Shown: in pieces, positions 59,505 through 64,000 of the stretch
Position numbering within the stretch: the first letter of the stretch is position 1
Layout: every line of letters begins with the position of its first letter
Origin: Halanaerobium saccharolyticum
GTDB taxonomy: Bacteria > Bacillota > Halanaerobiia > Halanaerobiales > Halanaerobiaceae
Length of the DNA stretch: 64,000 nucleotides
Direction: 5' to 3'
Assembly: GCF_003259895.1 (NCBI RefSeq)
Contig: NZ_QLME01000010.1
Location: 1 to 64,000, forward strand
The notes under the pieces: model-generated
What the model saw: only the letters and a program-made list of their open reading frames with translations
Database searches by the model: none
Told to the model about the DNA's origin: nothing
Translations under genes and position numbers: made by a program

Positions 59505-60701
59505 TTATTTTTCTGCAATTATCTCTTTAATATTTTCTATTAATAAATCAATATCTTCTTTTTCTACAACCAATGGCGGCAGCAGACGCAGAGTATGTTC
59601 TTTAACTCCATTAACCAGAAAACCGCGCTCAAAAAGTTGATTGGTCATCTTTTTAGCTGACAGACTTTCGTCAAACTCTAAGGCCAGCATTAGCCCGAGA
59701 CCCCGGGTTTCAATTAAACTCTCATTTTCAGCCACCAGTTGATCCAATTCAGCTCTTAAATAAATCCCTTTTTCTTTAACAGCTTCCAGAAATCCAGCTT
59801 CCAACATAATATCAACTACCTCCGAAGCCGCTCTGGTTGCCAGCGGATTACCACCAAAGGTTGTTCCGTGATCACCAGGTTCAAAAGCTGAAGCAACCTC
59901 CTCACTGGCCATAAAAGCTCCAATAGGAACTCCACCACCTAAAGCCTTGGCGAGGGTTATTATATCGGCTTCCACACCGTAATTCTGATAGGCAAAAAGT
60001 TCACCGGTTCTGCCCATTCCACACTGAACCTCATCAAAAATCAGGAGAATATCCTCTTGATCACAGAGTTTGCGCACACCCTCTAGATATTCTTTTTCTG
60101 CCGGATAAATTCCACCTTCTCCCTGGATTGGCTCCAGCATAATTGCTGCAGTTTTGTCAGTTACCGCCTCTTTTAGAGCTTCCAGATCATTAAAAGGCAC
60201 TGTGTAAAATCCTTCTGGCAGAGGAGTAAATGGTTTTTTGTATTTATCCTGACCGGTTGCAGTTACAGTTGACATTGTCCGACCGTGAAATGATTTATCA
60301 GCTGTAATAGTCTCAAACTTATTAGTCCCCTTTTTCTTAAAATACTTGCGGGCCAGCTTTAAGGCTCCTTCATTTGCTTCCGAACCACTGTTGGCAAAAA
60401 ATACCCGGTCATAACATGAGTTCTGACATAACTTTTTTTCCAGCTCCGCCTGAGGCTCTATGTAATAGAGGTTAGAACAGTGAATAATTTTATCTATCTG
60501 ATCTTTTAAGGCCTCCTTAAAACGCTGGTTGCTGTAACCTAAGGCATTAACTCCGATTCCAGCCAGAAAATCACGATATACCTTTCCATCTTTGCTGAAG
60601 ATTTTTATCCCCTCAGCTCTTTCAACATAAAGTGGATATCTGCCGCTGTAAACATTCATAAAATGATTTTGATCCATCTCAACAATCTCTTCTATTTCCA
60701 T
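59505..60701 (-). CDS. argD: Acetylornithine aminotransferase
   Basis: 398 residues, class III PLP aminotransferase. Motifs: FFANSGSEANEGALKLARKY, SFHGRTMSTVTATGQDKYKK, LIFDEVQCGMGRTG and ITLAKALGGGVPIGAFMASE with the PLP lysine, then HGTTFGGNPLATRAA. With argC and argB upstream it belongs to arginine biosynthesis and transaminates N-acetylglutamate semialdehyde. Ornithine or succinyl-diaminopimelate aminotransferase is excluded mainly by this context. GGGAG precedes the ATG; the gap to argB is 116 bp. Confidence 0.94.
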   Translation of the reverse strand: MEIEEIVEMDQNHFMNVYSGRYPLYVERAEGIKIFSKDGKVYRDFLAGIGVNALGYSNQRFKEALKDQIDKIIHCSNLYYIEPQAELEKKLCQNSCYDRVFFANSGSEANEGALKLARKYFKKKGTNKFETITADKSFHGRTMSTVTATGQDKYKKPFTPLPEGFYTVPFNDLEALKEAVTDKTAAIMLEPIQGEGGIYPAEKEYLEGVRKLCDQEDILLIFDEVQCGMGRTGELFAYQNYGVEADIITLAKALGGGVPIGAFMASEEVASAFEPGDHGTTFGGNPLATRAASEVVDIMLEAGFLEAVKEKGIYLRAELDQLVAENESLIETRGLGLMLALEFDESLSAKKMTNQLFERGFLVNGVKEHTLRLLPPLVVEKEDIDLLIENIKEIIAEK

Positions 60702-60817
60702 CTTATCAATTCTCCCTTCTAATAATAGAAATAATTTATCCTGAAATACAATAATCTTTAAAATTGATTTTTACTGACAAAAGATCAAATCTGCTTTTCT
60801 ACTTCAATTTCAGACCT

Positions 60818-61687
60818 CTAATCCTGAACAATCATTGTTCCTACTCCCTGGTCAGTAAAGATTTCTAAAAGCAGTGGATGAGCTACCAGACCATTCAGAA
60901 TGTGGGTTCTAATTACTCCACTCTCTACAGCCTGCATACAGCCTTCAACTTTGGGCAGCATTCCACCCTGAATCTTGCCTTCTGCAATCCATTTTTTTAT
61001 TTCGTTAAATGTCAGCTGTGAAACTCTGCTGTCCGCATCATCTGCATCATAGCGAATTCCATTAACATCAGTCAGATAGATTAATTTTTCTGCTTTTAAG
61101 GAAGCTGCCAGTTCTCCAGCCACACTATCGGCATTGATATTTAAACCTTCACCCTGATCATTGACTCCAACTGGTGCAATTACTGGGATATAGCCGTCTT
61201 CAATTAGCTTTTCTATTAGCTCCGGATTGATCTGCTCAACTTCACCTACAAATCCTAAATCTTTTTCTGGATCACTATATTCCTTCTTCTTTGCTCGAAT
61301 TAAATTGCCATCCTTACCGGAAACTCCAACTGCCTTAGCCTGCATCTTATTAATCAGGGCCACTATTTCCTTATTAATCTGAGCTGAAAGCACCATCTCG
61401 ACAATTTCCATTGTTTCTTTGTCAGTTACCCGCAGACCATCGATAAAATTTGCCTTAATATTTAAGCGGTCCAGAGTTTTATTAATCGCCGGGCCCCCAC
61501 CGTGAACAATAACGGGGTTAATTCCTACATATTTAAGCAGAGTAATATCCTCAATCAATTTTTCCTTTAACTCATCATCTGCCATAATACTGCCGCCATA
61601 TTTAATCACAAAAGTCTTGCCAAAAAAGTCCTTAAAATATGGTAAAGCTTCAATTAAAACATTTGCCTTTTCTATTAGTTCTTCTAT
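60818..61687 (-). CDS. argB: Acetylglutamate kinase, probable ATA start
   Basis: The conserved N-terminal helix EELIEKANVLIEALPYFKDF (the arginine-sensing type) is encoded in frame upstream of the first GTG (61609). The only start that includes it is ATA 61687, eight bases after a perfect AGGAGG; no ATG, GTG, TTG or CTG lies between the argC stop and this point in the frame. The product would have 289 residues, normal for the family. Motifs: FVIKYGGSIM, VIVHGGGPAINK, DGLRVTD, INADSVAGELAASLKA, YLTDVNGI and GGMLPKVEGC. It phosphorylates N-acetylglutamate. Second gene of argCBD. Confidence 0.9.
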   Translation of the reverse strand: MEELIEKANVLIEALPYFKDFFGKTFVIKYGGSIMADDELKEKLIEDITLLKYVGINPVIVHGGGPAINKTLDRLNIKANFIDGLRVTDKETMEIVEMVLSAQINKEIVALINKMQAKAVGVSGKDGNLIRAKKKEYSDPEKDLGFVGEVEQINPELIEKLIEDGYIPVIAPVGVNDQGEGLNINADSVAGELAASLKAEKLIYLTDVNGIRYDADDADSRVSQLTFNEIKKWIAEGKIQGGMLPKVEGCMQAVESGVIRTHILNGLVAHPLLLEIFTDQGVGTMIVQD

Positions 61688-61717
61688 TGTACTCTCCTCC
61701 TTGCTGCTAAATAATAT

Positions 61718-62812
61718 TTAAGGAAATAATGCTGTTGCTTTAAGACCGGTATTTTCCGGAAACCCAAAAATAAGATTCATATTCTGGACTGCCTGTCCGG
61801 CTGCTCCCTTGAGCATATTATCAATGGCAGAAACAATAATAATTCTATCTGTGCGCTGATCATATTTAAAACCAATCTGGGCAAAATTTGAACCAGCTAC
61901 ATTTTTAATTTCCGGCAGCTGATCTACCAGCACCTCTACAAAACCTTCCTGATTATAGGCCTGCTGATATAGTTCCAGAATTTCTGCCTCAGAACTTTTC
62001 TCCTTCAAATTAAGATAAATTGTTGCTAAAATTCCTCTTTTAATTGGAACCAGATGCGGAGTAAATAACACGCTGGCTCTTTTTTTAGCTGCCGATTTAT
62101 CAGAATCTACTTTCCCCGGCTCCAGCTCATATTCTCCTGCCAGAAACTGATTTGATATATATTCAATTTCCGAACTATGTCTGTGGACCCCCGGACTGTA
62201 AGCCTTGATTGTGTTATGAGTCTCCGTAAAAAGTAAATTTTGTTTTAAACTGCGCCCGGCTCCACTGACCCCGGATTTAGCATCAATAATAATCGAACTG
62301 AGATCAGCCTTCGAAAACTGCAGCAGTGGTAAAATTCCAAGCAGTGATGCTGTAACATAACAGCCAGGATTTGCCACTAAATCAGCCTTTTCAATCTTTT
62401 CTCGATTTAATTCTACCAGTCCGTAGACGGCTTTTTTTGCCAGCTCAGGGTGCTGATGCTCCACACCATACCATTCCTGATAAACTTCTACATTATGGTA
62501 GCGAAAATCACCACTTAAGTCTATAATTTTTGTACCTTTACCGTAAAGTTCTCCCACAATATTTTGCGAAACTCCGTGAGGTAGAGCTGTAAATATCAGG
62601 TCACTTGCTTCCGGTTCAAAATCTTCCATTGCAATTAGCTGATAATCATTTAAACTCGAAGCTCTAAACTGTGGATAAAGATCAACCAGTCTCTGGCCGG
62701 CACTGCTTTTGGAAACTAAATCTTTAATTTCAACTTCTGGATGCTCATGTAAAAGCCGCATTAGCTCAATTCCCACATAGCCGGTAGCTCCAACTATCGA
62801 AACTTTTCTCAT
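61718..62812 (-). CDS. argC: N-acetyl-gamma-glutamyl-phosphate reductase
   Basis: The ATG at 62812 has AAGGAG upstream; the earlier in-frame start lacks it. 364 residues, a little longer than the common ~345. NADP-binding VSIVGATGYVGIELMRLLHE, FTALPHGVSQ, the active-site VANPGCYVTASLLGILPLL and SGVSGAGRSLKQNLLF, and the C-terminal HLVPIKRGILATIYL are present. It reduces acetylglutamyl-phosphate. First gene of argCBD; argJ, often second, is not between argC and argB. Confidence 0.95.
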   Translation of the reverse strand: MRKVSIVGATGYVGIELMRLLHEHPEVEIKDLVSKSSAGQRLVDLYPQFRASSLNDYQLIAMEDFEPEASDLIFTALPHGVSQNIVGELYGKGTKIIDLSGDFRYHNVEVYQEWYGVEHQHPELAKKAVYGLVELNREKIEKADLVANPGCYVTASLLGILPLLQFSKADLSSIIIDAKSGVSGAGRSLKQNLLFTETHNTIKAYSPGVHRHSSEIEYISNQFLAGEYELEPGKVDSDKSAAKKRASVLFTPHLVPIKRGILATIYLNLKEKSSEAEILELYQQAYNQEGFVEVLVDQLPEIKNVAGSNFAQIGFKYDQRTDRIIIVSAIDNMLKGAAGQAVQNMNLIFGFPENTGLKATALFP

Positions 62813-62881
62813 CTGCTCAACTCCTTTAAGACTCAACTGACTATCAAAAATAATTAAACTTTTAAATTATATCTTTGGCTT

Positions 62882-62910
62882 ATTTTATCGCATTAAAGTA
62901 TTCGAATCAA
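62882..62910 (-). promoter_or_regulatory. argC promoter
   Basis: On the minus strand TTGATT (62910-62905), 17 bp and TAAAAT (62887-62882) form a good sigma-A promoter about 70 bp before the argC start. No clear ARG box was found. Confidence 0.6.
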
Positions 62911-63074
62911 GCTATTTGACTAATTTACATAGATAAAACCCAAAAAGTGTTAAACGGTTAATATAAATTGCCTGTTGAATGGTTTAAGATTATTTATAGA
63001 ATATTTGGAACAGTGTATGATAAATTTACATATGACGGATAAATTAACTTATATTAATAAGGGAGGAAAAAATA

Positions 63075-64000
63075 ATGTTTAAAAAGTTTATGTATTTTAG
63101 TTTAGTTGTATTACTAATTCTTTCAAGCTCATCGTTAATTTTAGCTCAGAATACTGGCAATAATCAGGATCCAGCGCAAGATGTTTTTACTTTAGCTTTA
63201 GAAGATTATAATCAGGAAAATTATAGTTCAGCAGCTGAAAAATTCCAATCTTTACTGGAAAGAAATAATTTAAGTGAGGACCTCAGATTTAGTGTTTTGT
63301 ATTACTCGACTATGACTGCAATAAAAAGATATCAGACTGCTCAGGCGATTGACTATCTGGAGAGCTTTAATCAGGCTGGATTTCAGGATTCTAATTTAAA
63401 CTGGAAAATTGGAGAACTGTTTTTAAACAAAGCTGGTCAATTTGATAGTGCTAATTTTGAAAAAGCACTGGAATATCTCAAAAAAGCAGAAAAGATGGGA
63501 CTTGATAAACTACCATTTAAAAGAGATCTTGCTTATGCATATCTTGAAAATCAGAAACCTGAAACAGCAGAAAAAATATATCAAGAAATAATTAATGAAG
63601 AGGCAACAGCTGCTGACTATTTCAATTTAGCCAGAATTAAAGAAAAACAGGAACAATTTCCCGAAGCTGTAGAGTATTACGAAAATGCAAGAGATATGAA
63701 TGAAAATCGAAGCTCATTGTATTTAAATCTTGGTAATTTATATCAAAAATTAGAAAATTATGATTCTGCTGTTACTATTTTTAATGAAGGAATTGAAAAC
63801 AACGATAATTTTGCCCCTTTATATATAGGATTAGGCGAAAGTTATCTTAATCTGGAAAATTATACAGAAGCCGAAAAAGCACTCAAAAAGGCAGTAGAAA
63901 TCAATGAAAATTCATATTATGGTTACTACCTGCTGGGAGATATTGAAAATCAAAAAGGAAATCAGAGTCAGGCTTTCAATTATTTCGATCAGGCTCTAAA
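63075..64000 (+). CDS. Secreted TPR-repeat protein (cut by the window end)
   Basis: The ATG at 63075 follows GGGAGG; the frame is open to the end of the window (308 codons seen). A Sec signal peptide (KKFMYFSLVVLLILSSSSLI, cleavage likely after ILA) precedes a mature part made of tetratricopeptide-like repeats (DVFTLALEDYNQENYSSAAE; SSLYLNLGNLYQKLENYDSA; PLYIGLGESYLNLENYTEAE). Such proteins serve as scaffolds in the periplasm or at the outer membrane. It is divergent from argC. The C-terminus and any further domain lie outside the window. Confidence 0.88.
   Translation, partial: MFKKFMYFSLVVLLILSSSSLILAQNTGNNQDPAQDVFTLALEDYNQENYSSAAEKFQSLLERNNLSEDLRFSVLYYSTMTAIKRYQTAQAIDYLESFNQAGFQDSNLNWKIGELFLNKAGQFDSANFEKALEYLKKAEKMGLDKLPFKRDLAYAYLENQKPETAEKIYQEIINEEATAADYFNLARIKEKQEQFPEAVEYYENARDMNENRSSLYLNLGNLYQKLENYDSAVTIFNEGIENNDNFAPLYIGLGESYLNLENYTEAEKALKKAVEINENSYYGYYLLGDIENQKGNQSQAFNYFDQAL

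Noticed and set aside
60818-61609. argB starting at GTG 61609
   Set aside because: This would remove the conserved N-terminal helix and part of the first strand, and there is no ribosome binding site in front of it.

Overview
The window looks like a chromosomal segment of a low-GC, strictly anaerobic, fermentative Firmicute-type bacterium, most probably Halanaerobium or a close relative (Halanaerobiales). The grounds are the AT-rich composition, strong GGAGG-type ribosome binding sites, a class I hybrid cluster protein, a 2-oxoacid:ferredoxin oxidoreductase, a minimal SufBC system, and a sucrose-phosphate synthase of the short bacterial type known from Halothermothrix orenii. The genus is inferred from gene content, not from a database search. 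No rRNA, tRNA, CRISPR array or complete insertion sequence was seen.

Layout. (1) 0.1-11 kb is a nitrosative/oxidative-stress and Fe-S block: a three-gene operon of unknown function (soluble DUF1858/substrate-binding-like protein, HypB-like GTPase, solo ABC ATPase), a divergent Crp/Fnr regulator, a chemoreceptor, two hemerythrin-type RIC proteins, hcp and a rubrerythrin. Three promoters here carry a TGTGA-N6-TCACA-like site about 41 bp upstream of the predicted start, and the regulator has a CRP-type recognition helix, so a local Hcp-type regulon is likely. (2) 11-18.5 kb holds korAB, a DUF6530-like gene with wecB behind a consensus promoter and a palindromic operator, a radical-SAM/DUF4130 DNA-metabolism pair and a PIN toxin-antitoxin pair. 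(3) 18.5-29.6 kb holds a hairpin-rich spacer, an encapsulin with encapsulated ferritin under a Fur-like box, lpdA, cfa, a patatin-like lipase, a NitT/TauT-type importer, the SmsCB/SufCB Fe-S scaffold and a fucose-isomerase-like protein.

(4) 29.7-48.9 kb is a glycogen/sucrose cluster: glgA (with an unusual C-terminal HhH extension), glgB, glgC, a frameshifted glgD, an AGCS symporter, a LacI regulator, sucrose phosphorylase, a PEPCK-like DUF4914-type protein, pullulanase, fructokinase, sucrose-phosphate synthase and glucan phosphorylase. Together these can interconvert sucrose, glucose-1-phosphate, fructose-6-phosphate and glycogen. (5) 48.9-49.4 kb is a mosaic of nested inverted and direct repeats. 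(6) 49.4-64 kb holds a DJ-1 protein, MscS, Pit phosphate transport with its DUF47 partner, a HAD phosphatase, two linked unknown proteins, an ECF S-component behind a structured leader, a SEC-C/TPR protein, an AEC carrier, argCBD and the start of a secreted TPR protein.

The most unusual signals are: the three-gene cytosolic ABC/GTPase/binding-protein operon; two gene starts (argB and the ECF S-component) that seem to use ATA behind ideal ribosome binding sites; a family of GTACC-N-GGTAC double palindromes at gene borders; a second family of hairpins with a conserved loop but unrelated stems, including what looks like a filled and an empty site; a glycogen synthase fused to a ComEA-like HhH domain; and a decayed inorganic pyrophosphatase gene.
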